DNA of 64,000 nucleotides from Bacteroidota bacterium (GTDB lineage Bacteria; Bacteroidota; Bacteroidia; Chitinophagales; Chitinophagaceae): NCBI GenBank assembly GCA_028876495.1, contig JAGWRO010000038.1, positions 124,001 to 188,000 of the forward strand, read 5' to 3'. Shown piece by piece: positions 45,169 to 54,353 of this stretch (position 1 is its first letter; each line of letters starts with the position of its first letter). The notes under the pieces were generated by a model. It saw only the letters and a program-made list of their open reading frames with translations, ran no database searches and was not told where the DNA came from. The position numbers and the translations under genes were made by a program.

Positions 45169-47321
45169 AATTTTATTCTTAAAGCCACATTAAAAACCCT
45201 TCCATCTAATGGTGCATATATCTGTCTGAATGTAGGATTGCTGATTGGAGGAATAATAATATTTTCAAATCTTGTTTGCCTTACGTCAAACAAATTTTCG
45301 CAATTGGCAATTAAATCAAAATGCTTAAAATGTTTTTGTGCTATTAATCCGGTGGTGAAATAACTTTTTGTCTTTGTATCTAGATCGCGATACATTGACG
45401 ATACATAATATCCTTCGAAGGCAATAGAAAAATCATCTTCTTTTTCATAAATGACGTCAATATTTATTTTGTTCTTCGGCGTTAATGGAACGAAAGATTG
45501 TACCCTATTATATTTTCTAAGAGCGTCCACAAAACTATAACCAACAAAGAATTGTAATTCATCCATAGTTAAACGCAGGTTGGTTTCAAAACCTTTTGTT
45601 ACTATAGGCTGGCTCTTATTTACAAAATGAAAAGTATCCAACTCCAAAGGATTGTTTATTTGAGTAATAAAAAAAGATTGATTAATAGTAAATGAGCTTT
45701 CATCGTTTAAGATCCTTTTATAATTAAAATCTAAATTTCCTCCCGTAGATTTTTCAGCTTTGATATTTTTTGATAACGGCTGAATATTGTTGATGCCCGC
45801 TTCTTCTGCTTCTGTTGAAAAAATGGTAGGCAGTTTGTATCCTAAGCCGCTTCCAGCTCTTACATAAAATTCTTTACTGAACTTATACATGGCAGCCAAA
45901 CGCGGCAACACAAAAAAACCAAATTGGTTTTGATAGTCGGTACGCAGTCCGGTCTCCAAAGAAAATTTTTCGGTAGGCTTCCAGTCATCCTGTAAAAATA
46001 GGCCCGTCGTAGTGTAATTATAATTTCTTTGCAAATGGCTTTTGCTGCTGTCTTCCAGAAACTTTTCTCTGGTTACATTTATTCCGGTTACAAATTGTTG
46101 CTTTGCAAATTTAAAATTGAATGATGCTTCTGTATAACTGCTTTTTTGTTTGCCTGCGAAAGTGTAAGAAGCCTGATGAATACTGCGGTTAAAATTGGAA
46201 ACACTGTTTTTGATTGTCAGCGATTTGCCTTCGCCAAATTGTTTATTAAATTGCAATTGAGAGGAAATGCGGTTAGAGATATCCTGTTCAAAGAAGCGAT
46301 GCAAACTGTCTGCTTGTTTATTCAATACAAGCATATCGCCGCCTCTGCGGTTATCATAAGTTCCATTAAGGCCGAAACGTAAGGTAGCTGTGGGGTTAAA
46401 GTAATAGTAAAATGTGGGCGTTACATTGAAGGTTTTTGTTTTCGGTAAATCAGAAAACCCATCTTTGTTTACATCCATGGCTTTTTGAAAATTATTTGCG
46501 GTAAGAAAAGTAAGACCGAACTTTTTCTCCCGACCAAATCGGGATGAAAAATATCCATCGGCATCTGTACCCCACAATGAAGTTTGATTGGCTAAAAATG
46601 TCAGCTCTCTTTTTTTCTGTGGCTGTTTTGAAATTAAATTGATGATACCACCTATGGCATCGCTGCCATATAGTGATGATGAAGAACCTTTAATGATTTC
46701 AACTTGTTTTAAATCAAGCGGAGGGATTTGCATAATGCTTAAACCCTGAGCAAACCCGCCATAGAGTGGAAAACCATCTTTCAATAGTTGCGTATATTTC
46801 CCGTCAAGCCCCTGTAACCGGATACTTACATTTCCGTTAACTGCCGAAGTTTGCTGTGCCTGGATGCTGGAGGATTCTAATAAAAGCTTTGAAATATTTG
46901 TCGGTTTAATATTCGTTTCCTCATTTACTTCATCTTTGCCAATTACCTCGATGCGAATCGGAAGATCTTCAATGCGGGAATTTGTTCGTGTAGTACTTAC
47001 AACGATATCGGCTAATTCGTTGCTTTCTTTTTTAAGAAGAACTTCAACCGGTTCTTGTTGAGATAAAGGAAAGGAAAATTCCATTTCCTTTTTTTCATAA
47101 CCAATAGAAGAAAAGACAATTTCGTAAGTGCCATTGTGTATGTTGGAGATGGTTAAAATACCGTTGGAATCTGAGGCGGCTCCAAGTTTTAGTTTATGAA
47201 TGTATGCTGTCACCGCAGCAAGGTTTTCTTTTGTTGTATTATCTTTAATAACCGCCTTTAAACTATTTTGAGCATTGACATAAAGCGGGAATAAAAATAC
47301 CAGGATAATTAATTTTTTCAT
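45165..47321 (-). CDS. TonB-dependent receptor with carboxypeptidase-like domain
   Basis: From ATG 47321 the protein has 718 residues. A signal peptide (KKLIILVFLFPLYVNAQ) is followed by a CarboxypepD_reg-like domain (about 25-105), a TonB plug (IIKGSSSSLYGSDAIGGIIN) and a beta-barrel ending RVFNVALRIKL. It is of the FecA/CirA class for metal complexes or small ligands. It lies downstream of a small membrane protein, a beta-propeller protein and a DUF1259 protein on the same strand, and is coupled to a 76-residue protein. A link to copper or other metals is inferred from the neighbourhood. Confidence 0.9.
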   Translation of the reverse strand: MKKLIILVFLFPLYVNAQNSLKAVIKDNTTKENLAAVTAYIHKLKLGAASDSNGILTISNIHNGTYEIVFSSIGYEKKEMEFSFPLSQQEPVEVLLKKESNELADIVVSTTRTNSRIEDLPIRIEVIGKDEVNEETNIKPTNISKLLLESSSIQAQQTSAVNGNVSIRLQGLDGKYTQLLKDGFPLYGGFAQGLSIMQIPPLDLKQVEIIKGSSSSLYGSDAIGGIINLISKQPQKKRELTFLANQTSLWGTDADGYFSSRFGREKKFGLTFLTANNFQKAMDVNKDGFSDLPKTKTFNVTPTFYYYFNPTATLRFGLNGTYDNRRGGDMLVLNKQADSLHRFFEQDISNRISSQLQFNKQFGEGKSLTIKNSVSNFNRSIHQASYTFAGKQKSSYTEASFNFKFAKQQFVTGINVTREKFLEDSSKSHLQRNYNYTTTGLFLQDDWKPTEKFSLETGLRTDYQNQFGFFVLPRLAAMYKFSKEFYVRAGSGLGYKLPTIFSTEAEEAGINNIQPLSKNIKAEKSTGGNLDFNYKRILNDESSFTINQSFFITQINNPLELDTFHFVNKSQPIVTKGFETNLRLTMDELQFFVGYSFVDALRKYNRVQSFVPLTPKNKINIDVIYEKEDDFSIAFEGYYVSSMYRDLDTKTKSYFTTGLIAQKHFKHFDLIANCENLFDVRQTRFENIIIPPISNPTFRQIYAPLDGRVFNVALRIKL

Positions 47322-47399
47322 TGATACGTATAATTTGATGTGCATTTAAATAAACCAGTATCCCTCTTGTGAAGGATAACAAAGAAATTAATAAATGAA

Positions 47400-47918
47400 T
47401 CAAATACGCAGGCTGCGAATCAGAATTAAAGTTTTTACAGAAGCAGATATGGTTGAAAAACTGCAATCACGGAAGTCTTTATAATTTATGAAAGGATACT
47501 TTCTATATGGCAAGTTACTTGTTGAATAACCTTTATCTTGTCTATTTTGAAGAGTAATATTTTCCACACCTCTATCAGAAACCTGCACACTATAATTGAC
47601 GGTACTATAACCGACATTTTTTTCAGTTTTCCATTCAAACGAAGAAAGTAAAAATAAAAGCCCCGCTATTATTAAAAGGCTTTGCTTTATATATTTCTTC
47701 TTCAGTAAACTGCCCATACGGAAAATGCCATACTCGAAGCTGCCAAGCCTTTCTATTATGCCAACAAAAAAGATAAATAATGTAGATAAAAGATTGCCTT
47801 TTTTATGTTTGCCAGGCAAAATAATCTGCCGGATAGTGTTATATCCAAAAAGAAAAATATCAATAGCAAGGAGGGAAACTTTGCTTAGTATTTTTTTTAT
47901 TTCATACATGTGGATCAC
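47400..47918 (-). CDS. Membrane protein of unknown function
   Basis: A 172-residue protein. Possible membrane helices lie at about 12-30, 45-62 and 79-94 (SLLIIAGLLFLLSSFEW). A short soluble tail follows with no recognised motif. It lies between the beta-propeller gene and the TonB receptor gene on the same strand. Its codon use is unremarkable. It could be a remnant, and I have no functional assignment. Confidence 0.5.
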   Translation of the reverse strand: MIHMYEIKKILSKVSLLAIDIFLFGYNTIRQIILPGKHKKGNLLSTLFIFFVGIIERLGSFEYGIFRMGSLLKKKYIKQSLLIIAGLLFLLSSFEWKTEKNVGYSTVNYSVQVSDRGVENITLQNRQDKGYSTSNLPYRKYPFINYKDFRDCSFSTISASVKTLILIRSLRI

Positions 47919-48061
47919 TATGAATAATGCAAAGTTAACTCCAAAGATTTTATTACTTACAAGAAATTACCGATATGCCATTAATGTATCAGGTGAACTA
48001 TGTTGCGCATTTACCTGCAGAAAGCAATTCATTACAAAGAAAATAACAATCCATCTTTGTT

Positions 48062-49054
48062 TCATTTGTTGATTTTGTATATCCACAAAGCAGCAGTATT
48101 TCCGTTCCGTGCAGGTACCGCAAGTAGCAAAGTTTTTTGTGAAGATAATAATAATGAGGTTCGTGCACCAGAGCTTGTCGCAATGTGACTAATACGTTTT
48201 AATGTATCGCCCGCTTCGAAAACATCAATAAAACCTCTACCACCGGAAACAAAAACAAGTTTATCATTCTGATCGTAAAACAGGTCATCTGCATCGCCGG
48301 TGCAGCTTATTGAAGAAATATCTTCTCCTGTTTCTGTATTGATTACGCGTAATGTTGCCGGGCTTCTGCATCCTATAAAAAGACGATGATGTTGCTCATC
48401 CAAAGCCATAGGAAAATTGGAAGAAGCCTTTGTATTTTTCCATTTTGCAATCATAGAATGTGTTGATAAATCTGCCACTTCAATTTCGTCTCTGTCGGGC
48501 ACGTTAATATAAATTTTGTTTTGCTTTTTTGAAAGCTGAAAACTTTCAGGATGGCCATCAAGTTTAATTGAAGCCATTTCTTTATTTGTTTTAGCATCAA
48601 TAATTGCAATGCCGCCGCTTCCATATCCAACATATACCAAATTTTTTTCCGTGTCGTATCTAACATTATCTGCATCATCCGATAATTTTATAGAAGTTGT
48701 TTTTTGAAATGTACCTGCATCAAAAACATCACATTCACCATTATCCCCATTTGCAACAAATATTGAATTGCCTTCAGGAATAAAAGCAACTCCTTGCGGT
48801 TCACGCAAATTCTTTATGGAATGAATTAATTTCTTACTTTTTAAATCAATCGCTTCAACAGTATTATTTCCTAATGCAGCAACAAATACAACTTGATGCT
48901 CTGCGTCAAAAGCAAGATGGTCAATTCGTCCGTTTATATCAGGCAGTGAAATGGAGGTGATAAGTTTAAGCGAATTATTATTTAACCATGTTTGCGCGTG
49001 ACAACTGCAAAAACTCAATGTGATGAAAAGTTGAATAATTATTTTTTCGTTCAT
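48062..49054 (-). CDS. Secreted YVTN-type beta-propeller protein
   Basis: A 330-residue protein with a signal peptide ending at the FCSCHAQ segment. It has six to seven repeats of about 42-45 residues (for instance HLAFDAEHQVVFVAALGNNTVEAID; NVRYDTEKNLVYVGYGSGGIAIID; MALDEQHHRLFIGCRSPATLRVI). These fold as a YVTN/NHL propeller. In the periplasm such proteins bind ligands or metals or act as scaffolds. It lies 17 nt downstream of the DUF1259 gene and is surely co-transcribed. Confidence 0.85.
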   Translation of the reverse strand: MNEKIIIQLFITLSFCSCHAQTWLNNNSLKLITSISLPDINGRIDHLAFDAEHQVVFVAALGNNTVEAIDLKSKKLIHSIKNLREPQGVAFIPEGNSIFVANGDNGECDVFDAGTFQKTTSIKLSDDADNVRYDTEKNLVYVGYGSGGIAIIDAKTNKEMASIKLDGHPESFQLSKKQNKIYINVPDRDEIEVADLSTHSMIAKWKNTKASSNFPMALDEQHHRLFIGCRSPATLRVINTETGEDISSISCTGDADDLFYDQNDKLVFVSGGRGFIDVFEAGDTLKRISHIATSSGARTSLLLSSQKTLLLAVPARNGNTAALWIYKINK

Positions 49055-49070
49055 TTAATTCTTAGGTTAA

Positions 49071-49928
49071 TCAGTGTTTTGAATTTGTTTTATCCAATGC
49101 AGCCTTTAATCCCTTTGCTAATTTTTCAGGATTATCAACCGCCCAATAATGCATCATGAACAAACGCGGTTCATCTTTCAACATGTGGCTATGAATGGCT
49201 GTTGGAGTAATACCATGTTCAACAAGCGCCTTCACAACAGGATTTACTTCATCGGCGAGTAAAACAAAATCTCCTGTAATTGCTGCTTTGCTGCCATCCA
49301 TTTGAAAATTGATTGAAGTAGCCATACCCATTGAAGGGGGCATTTCCATTCCGCTTTCTGTAAGTTTTTCATTGCGCGGAAAACTATATTGCAACAAGTT
49401 TCCATTTTGTTTTCCTGTTCCAAGTATAGCTGTTACTTTACTCCAATCCAATTTTTGTGTTTGTGATTTTGCCTGAGTTGTAAGTGGTGTTGCGGTAACT
49501 TCCAAAACTGCTTTTATTTCTTTTGCCAATGTAACAGCATCGCCCTCGCCCTGATAGTGTACATATTTAATCGCGGGAGTTTCATTTATAAGATGGTTAT
49601 GAATGGCAGTAACTTCAAGATTTTCTTCAACCAGTTTTTTAATCACTTTAGGAACTTCTGAATCACGCAACACCAGGTCCCCCATCATCATTGCATGATT
49701 ATCCATTTGTATAATGCCAACCCAGGTACCCAAGGCAAGCCCCGGCGCAACGGCAAAACCATTCACTTTTACTTTCAAATCAGAACGAGGATAACTTATT
49801 TTGTAAACATTACCTGTAACCGTTCCTTTTTTTCCAAAAACATTATTTAATGCATTGGAATCTATTTGCTGGGCGTTGCAATAAACGAACGCCGGCATAG
49901 CAAGAGCTAAAAAGAGTATTTTTTTCAT
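49071..49928 (-). CDS. DUF1259 (LppY/LpqO-family) secreted protein
   Basis: From ATG 49928 the protein has 285 residues and a signal peptide (KKILFLALAMPAFVYCNAQQ). It has two copies of one domain. Each has a conserved element of the form GDxVLLxDEVNPVxKxLxEHGIxxTAIHxHxLxxExPxxxxxHY, seen near residues 90-140 and 215-270. The paired His and Glu residues are typical of DUF1259 proteins, which are proposed enzymes or metal binders. It is the first gene of the set that ends with the TonB receptor. A MITE-like element and an insertion sequence lie between it and the nearest promoter box. Confidence 0.88.
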   Translation of the reverse strand: MKKILFLALAMPAFVYCNAQQIDSNALNNVFGKKGTVTGNVYKISYPRSDLKVKVNGFAVAPGLALGTWVGIIQMDNHAMMMGDLVLRDSEVPKVIKKLVEENLEVTAIHNHLINETPAIKYVHYQGEGDAVTLAKEIKAVLEVTATPLTTQAKSQTQKLDWSKVTAILGTGKQNGNLLQYSFPRNEKLTESGMEMPPSMGMATSINFQMDGSKAAITGDFVLLADEVNPVVKALVEHGITPTAIHSHMLKDEPRLFMMHYWAVDNPEKLAKGLKAALDKTNSKH

Positions 49929-50024
49929 CGTGTATATTTTTTTTGTTTTTTTAATTGCCACATGGAATTACCATCCAAATTTTTCTAATCTTTTTATAGT
50001 AAAGCAACAAATAACCTGAATTTT

Positions 50025-50570
50025 GGTAGTGTCTCAGTTTGAAATTAAATATATAAATTTAGTTGATTATCCTTATTTATACTTTTAATAGCAATAAAGG
50101 CCGTTATAATGCGTTCTGTATTCTCAACTAATTTTATATCTTTTATAAACCTTAATCCAAAAAATCTAAAAATGAAATTAAAATCTTTTCTTTTAATTGT
50201 TTTAACAAGTATATGCTTTCTAATTTCTTGTAAAAAAGATAGCACAACCGGTATTCAATTTAACTTTACCAACAATTTAGCCTACGGCACGGCTGATTCA
50301 AATGGCGATTATACCATTACAGGGCACATTACCTCCTCTGTTCGGCTTGACAGTGTAACATTGATAAAACAGGGGCAGAGTAGTCCTTTTTTAACTGATG
50401 TCGCAACTGCAAAAAATAAAACTGATTATACTTTTTCTTACCTGGTGACTGGTATTACGGCAAATACAACCATATTAATAGATGTGTTCGACCAAAATGG
50501 TGGAAAAATAGAATCTACGTTTTTGATAAATAAATAAAACGGTTTTTGTTTTTCAAACTGAGACACTACC
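50025..50570. mobile_element. Non-autonomous element with 19-bp terminal inverted repeats carrying a lipoprotein gene
   Basis: The 19-base sequence GGTAGTGTCTCAGTTTGAA (50025-50043) is repeated in perfect inverted form at 50552-50570. The flanks TGAATTTT (50017-50024) and GGAATTTT (50571-50578) agree at seven of eight positions, as expected for a target-site duplication. The 546-bp interior holds one small lipoprotein gene and no transposase. The pattern fits a MITE or a passenger-gene element moved in trans, possibly by an IS1595-type transposase given the GGTAGTGTC ends and 8-bp duplication. Confidence 0.78.
50172..50537 (+). CDS. Lipoprotein carried inside the inverted-repeat element
   Basis: From ATG 50172 the protein has 121 residues. 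The lipoprotein signal ends in the lipobox LISC (Cys about residue 19), followed by KKDSTTGIQ. The body has the alternating strand pattern of an Ig-like or beta-sandwich fold (TADSNGDYTITGHITSSV; TFSYLVTGITANTTILIDV). Transcription runs against the flanking genes. It is almost the only content of the element, so it is either a cargo gene or a gene captured between two ends. Its function is unknown. Confidence 0.7.
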   Translation: MKLKSFLLIVLTSICFLISCKKDSTTGIQFNFTNNLAYGTADSNGDYTITGHITSSVRLDSVTLIKQGQSSPFLTDVATAKNKTDYTFSYLVTGITANTTILIDVFDQNGGKIESTFLINK

Positions 50571-50602
50571 GGAATTTTAATTTTCTAAATATCAAACTAA
50601 AT

Positions 50603-52270
50603 AGGGTCTGCTGTTTAAGTCCGCTTAAATAAAAATATCATTTTTTTGAGGATTGATATTTCAAGATTGCAAAAATAGGATATTGTAAAGCCACGTATTT
50701 TTTATAAAATTTTATGAATAGAGACACAAGTGCCCGCCCGATTATTTTAATCAGGTTAAGCACCAATACGATTGAGGCAATCCAGGATTCACTTGTATTT
50801 GATAGACGGGCTTTGATTCTATTCATACCATACGCTGTCTTAGCCTGGCCAAACTTTCCCTCAATCGGATTTCGTTCCCCTGGCCTTATGTGATTGTCCA
50901 CTGCCAGTGAAGGCCGTCCCAATGGTTTGGCCACCAGGATAATCTTTCGCTCTTTTAGCCTGGCTCTGTTATCCCGGTTACAATAAATTTTATCTGCAAA
51001 TACTTTTTGTGGATAATAGCCGAACCTTCTTTTATAATTTTCTACGGTACTTATCAATCTGGCGCCTTCATTAAATGCTTCCCATGATAAATCTTCCAGA
51101 AAAGTAATACCGTTCATGATGCTCATTTGTATCTTGGCGCCAAACTCCACATTGGCATTCGTTTTCCCTCTCACAATGGGCCGTACATGTGGCTGATGGA
51201 TGCTTACTATTCTATGCTCTATGCTATGGATTTTTTCTCTGTACATCTTCTCCTGCTGCTCATAAAGCGTCTGTATCACTAAAAAATATTTGTATTGACG
51301 GGGATTAAATGGCATCTTTTCAAAACTATCCAATAATTTGTAAATGCCTTTAATATCCCTTTTCAAAAAACCTAACTGCTTCCTGATGGCAATACGGATT
51401 TCTTTTTTTGTCTTCTTTTTTTTCTGGGCAGTTTTTAAATAAACCTTTCGGGCATTTTCCCGGTACGTTCTTGGCTTTTTATCATGCTTTGAAGGGTCGT
51501 ATAAAAAGTCTATCAGTTCTTCTGCTTTTTCTCTGGAATCATTTAGCAAATTCAAATCCGTAGGATAACTGATATCCTGAGGACAGGCAGTTGCATCTAC
51601 TATTAAGCTTCCTTTGTTTTCAGGCAGACTAATAGGAATTTCCTGCATCGTTTGCTGAGTTGGTTCGTTGGATTGTTTTACATCCAATGATTCCACTTCA
51701 GTATTTTTATCGTTAGGAACGGTGAGATCAGTTCCTTTTGTATCTTCCTGTTCTTTACGAACCAATCCCATTATGGTTTCATTAATCTCATTTATCTGTT
51801 CAGCACCAAAACGCTTACGCAAATCAACAAACAAAGAAGGATCAAAAACCGGTTCATAGCTAAAGCTGGAATAGCCAATAAAATATTGCATGTAAACATT
51901 CTCCTGTATCTGATCAACAGTTTCCCGATCACTTAAATCGCAGATATGTTTAATGAATATGGCCCCGATGGCTACCCGGGGATTAATCCCATCGGCTCCG
52001 GTAATTGAATTGTTTAATTGCTTTCGGTAAACATTTGCAATCTTATCCCATGGGATTTGTTTTGATAGTCTGACCCAACGATTGTTGGCGTCTAAATGCT
52101 TTGTAAACGGAGATTCAAAACCCACAAACTCTAATTGATTTGGGCTTACATACGGGGTTTTGGATGCACGGTTTTTTTGAGCCTTGGCCATTTTTCCTTG
52201 CACTTTTGGTTACTGCAAGGTAACTAAAACTTAATCTCCTTCTACATCCTGACGATAAACAGCAGACTCT
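50603..52270. mobile_element. IS5/IS1182-like insertion sequence, 1668 bp
   Basis: Inverted ends AGGGTCTGCTGTTTA (50603-50617) and AGAGTCTGCTGTTTA (52270-52256 on the minus strand) differ by one base. Both are flanked by AAAT (50599-50602 and 52271-52274), a 4-bp target duplication. The single transposase gene fills the element. It appears intact, so the insertion is probably recent. It separates a repeated promoter box at 52332 from the DUF1259 gene set. Confidence 0.85.
50638..52203 (-). CDS. DDE transposase (IS5/IS1182-like)
   Basis: A 521-residue transposase (or 517 from the ATG at 52191). The N-terminus carries a DUF772/InsH-like domain (GADGINPRVAIGAIFIKHICDLSDRET split across the segment). 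A charged linker (about 155-200) follows and then a DDE-type catalytic fold. The first Asp is likely that of LIVDATACPQDISYPTD. The second is in FADKIYCNRDNRARLKERKI, and the Glu in NPIEGKFGQAKTAYG. The coding frame is uninterrupted. It belongs to the element bounded at 50603 and 52270. Confidence 0.9.
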   Translation of the reverse strand: MQGKMAKAQKNRASKTPYVSPNQLEFVGFESPFTKHLDANNRWVRLSKQIPWDKIANVYRKQLNNSITGADGINPRVAIGAIFIKHICDLSDRETVDQIQENVYMQYFIGYSSFSYEPVFDPSLFVDLRKRFGAEQINEINETIMGLVRKEQEDTKGTDLTVPNDKNTEVESLDVKQSNEPTQQTMQEIPISLPENKGSLIVDATACPQDISYPTDLNLLNDSREKAEELIDFLYDPSKHDKKPRTYRENARKVYLKTAQKKKKTKKEIRIAIRKQLGFLKRDIKGIYKLLDSFEKMPFNPRQYKYFLVIQTLYEQQEKMYREKIHSIEHRIVSIHQPHVRPIVRGKTNANVEFGAKIQMSIMNGITFLEDLSWEAFNEGARLISTVENYKRRFGYYPQKVFADKIYCNRDNRARLKERKIILVAKPLGRPSLAVDNHIRPGERNPIEGKFGQAKTAYGMNRIKARLSNTSESWIASIVLVLNLIKIIGRALVSLFIKFYKKYVALQYPIFAILKYQSSKK

Positions 52271-52331
52271 AAATACAATTTCACTTAGGGATTATTATCA
52301 TCTTGTTGTATCCTACATGATTAAACAACAA

Positions 52332-52361
52332 CAAAGCTAAAAAACGATTTTGGAGAAATTT
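52332..52361 (-). promoter_or_regulatory. Copy 1 of a 30-bp promoter-box repeat
   Basis: This sequence is repeated at 55402-55431 with 28 of 30 bases identical. Read on the minus strand it starts AAATTTCTCCAAAATCG and ends TAGCTTTG, which fits the -7 TAnnTTTG element. It may be a response-regulator box plus core promoter. Here it is downstream of the sensor kinase gene and points toward the insertion sequence. Confidence 0.5.
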
Positions 52362-52367
52362 AGCCGG

Positions 52368-53637
52368 TCATTGTTTAAAGATTATTTCAACCTGATGCCA
52401 TCCATCATTATATTTATAACTGACGATGTAATGATATAAAGTACAGATCTGTTTTACCAATGCAAGTCCTAAGCCGGTTGTTTTTGTTTGGTGAGAATCT
52501 TTCCTGAATCGTTCAAATAATAATTCAGGATTTGTTTGTAAAGAAGGCCCGGTGTTTTCTACAAGCAGATGTGAGGGTGATAAATGGATGATGATTTTTC
52601 CATTTGGCAGATTATGCTCTACTGCATTTTTAATGATGTTAGATATTAATATTTCAGCAAGAGAATAATTAGCATTTAGTATTACATCTGTTTCGATTTT
52701 GGATTCAACCTGGGGAAAATTATCATAATAAACAGTAAGGTTGTTTAATAAGCGTTCAACCATTTGAGAAATATTAACTTCTTCAATTTCGGGAAACTGG
52801 TTATTCTCAATTTTTGAAAGCAATAAAAGCGTTTTGTTCATCTGGCTAAGCCTGTTCGTCGCATCCGTAATATCCCCCAATAGTGAGGCATTCTTCTCTG
52901 TAAGATTCGGTTGGTTAATTAATAATTCCAGCTTTGAGCGGATGATAGCAAGAGGGGTTTGTATTTCATGTGAAGCATTTTCTACAAACTGTTTTTGATT
53001 ATAGTAAGCAGCGTTAACCTTATTGATCAGGTTTTTGATAACTGTATTTAATTCATTAAATTCAGTTGTGTAAGTTTCTGCCGGTAACACTAAAGATTGA
53101 TTTCTAGTGATATCATATTCATTCACTTTTTTCATCGTCGAAAAAAATGGTTTCCATAACAAACCAGAACTTTTACGATTTAAAATCACAATGGCAATTA
53201 ACAACAACACAAATAATAATGCTTCACCTAAAAATACTTTTATTATGAGATGCGTAATTTCTGTGGAAGAAACGTAAGTTGTTACCAGGTATATTTTATT
53301 GTTCCAATGAAGTTCACTGGTAAGGATTTTAAATGGAAGCCATTTTTGTTTGTCAGGATAATAAATTGTTGTGTCTCTTGGTTCGCCAAGTTCTATGAAA
53401 GGATTGTTAGCGCCTTGAATAATATCATATTCGCCTGCTATGTGGTTTTCAATATTTCCTTCCTTTGATTTAAAGGCATTCCAAACATTTTCCTGTTTCA
53501 AAAATAACTGTTCTTCCTGCATGTGGTGTGCCTGCATCCGCATCAGGTACAAAAAACAATAAAGTGCATCCTAACAACACGACAGGCAGCCATAACAGCA
53601 AGTATCGGGTATTCCTTTGTAATAATGTTTTACTCAT
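52368..53637 (-). pseudogene. Sensor histidine kinase, broken by a homopolymer frameshift
   Basis: From ATG 53637 (overlapping the response regulator stop, ATGA) the frame reads a membrane helix (RYLLLWLPVVLLGCTLLFF). It then goes out of frame at six A (plus strand 53551-53556); with five, it would continue as LYLMRMQAHHM into the 394-codon frame. That frame carries a second helix, the HisKA box with HEIQTPLA and an ATPase domain with ENTGPSL and GLGLALVKQ. It is CusS-like, the partner of the adjacent regulator. The shift may be a mutation, a sequencing error or a slippage switch. Confidence 0.8.
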
Positions 53638-54308
53638 ATTGCTAATTTGTAACCTAATCCATATACGGTTTGAACAATATCTTCACAACCCTTTTCTTTT
53701 AATTTTCTTTTCAGATTTTTTATATGAGAGTAAACAAAGTCGAATGATGGCATGTTGTCTGTTTCATCGCCATATATATGTTCCGCTATTGCCTGTTTAC
53801 TCACCACGCGGTTCTTATTATTTATGAGGTAAAGCAATAGGTTGAATTCATTTTTAGTAAGGGAAAGAATTTGGTTTTCGCATGTAACCGTTCGTGCTGC
53901 CAGATCCATTTTCAGATTACCTGCTTCAAGTATATCAATTCCATGAGCATATTTTCTGCGAATCAGCGCTTTTATTCTTGCATTTAATTCAGAAAGATGG
54001 AAAGGCTTTGTTACATAATCATCAGCGCCAAAGTTTAAGCCGGTAATTTTATCATCTAATGAATTTCTTGCAGAAATAATTACAATCCCTGCATCCTTTT
54101 TATACTCACGTAGGTATTTCAATAATTCAAAACCACTGCCATCAGGTAAGTTTATATCAAGAATGATACAATCATAATTATAATCATCAATCTTCCGAAG
54201 AGCTTCTGCGTAGGTCATCACGCCCTCACAGAGAAAGTCAATCTGGGTAAAGTATTCCATGATACTTTGCATTAAACTTGGTTCATCTTCTATCACCAAT
54301 AGTTTCAT
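53634..54308 (-). CDS. OmpR-family response regulator (CusR-like)
   Basis: A 224-residue regulator. The receiver domain (about 1-120) has the phospho-acceptor Asp in CIILDINLPDGSG (about residue 51) and KPF. The winged-helix DNA-binding domain (about 125-222) includes LSLTKNEFNLLLYLI and SFDFVYSHIKNLKRKL. Its stop overlaps the kinase start by four bases. It is 45 nt from a truncated TolC gene upstream. The likely targets are the 30-bp promoter boxes at 52332 and 55402. Confidence 0.93.
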   Translation of the reverse strand: MKLLVIEDEPSLMQSIMEYFTQIDFLCEGVMTYAEALRKIDDYNYDCIILDINLPDGSGFELLKYLREYKKDAGIVIISARNSLDDKITGLNFGADDYVTKPFHLSELNARIKALIRRKYAHGIDILEAGNLKMDLAARTVTCENQILSLTKNEFNLLLYLINNKNRVVSKQAIAEHIYGDETDNMPSFDFVYSHIKNLKRKLKEKGCEDIVQTVYGLGYKLAI

Positions 54309-54353
54309 TTTACTTTTGACTTTGGATTGTAGGAATTACTTTTTTCCCTTCTT

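Noticed and set aside
47263-47466. Minus-strand frame across the TonB start
   Set aside because: It overlaps the TonB signal peptide and the end of the small membrane gene and has no motif.
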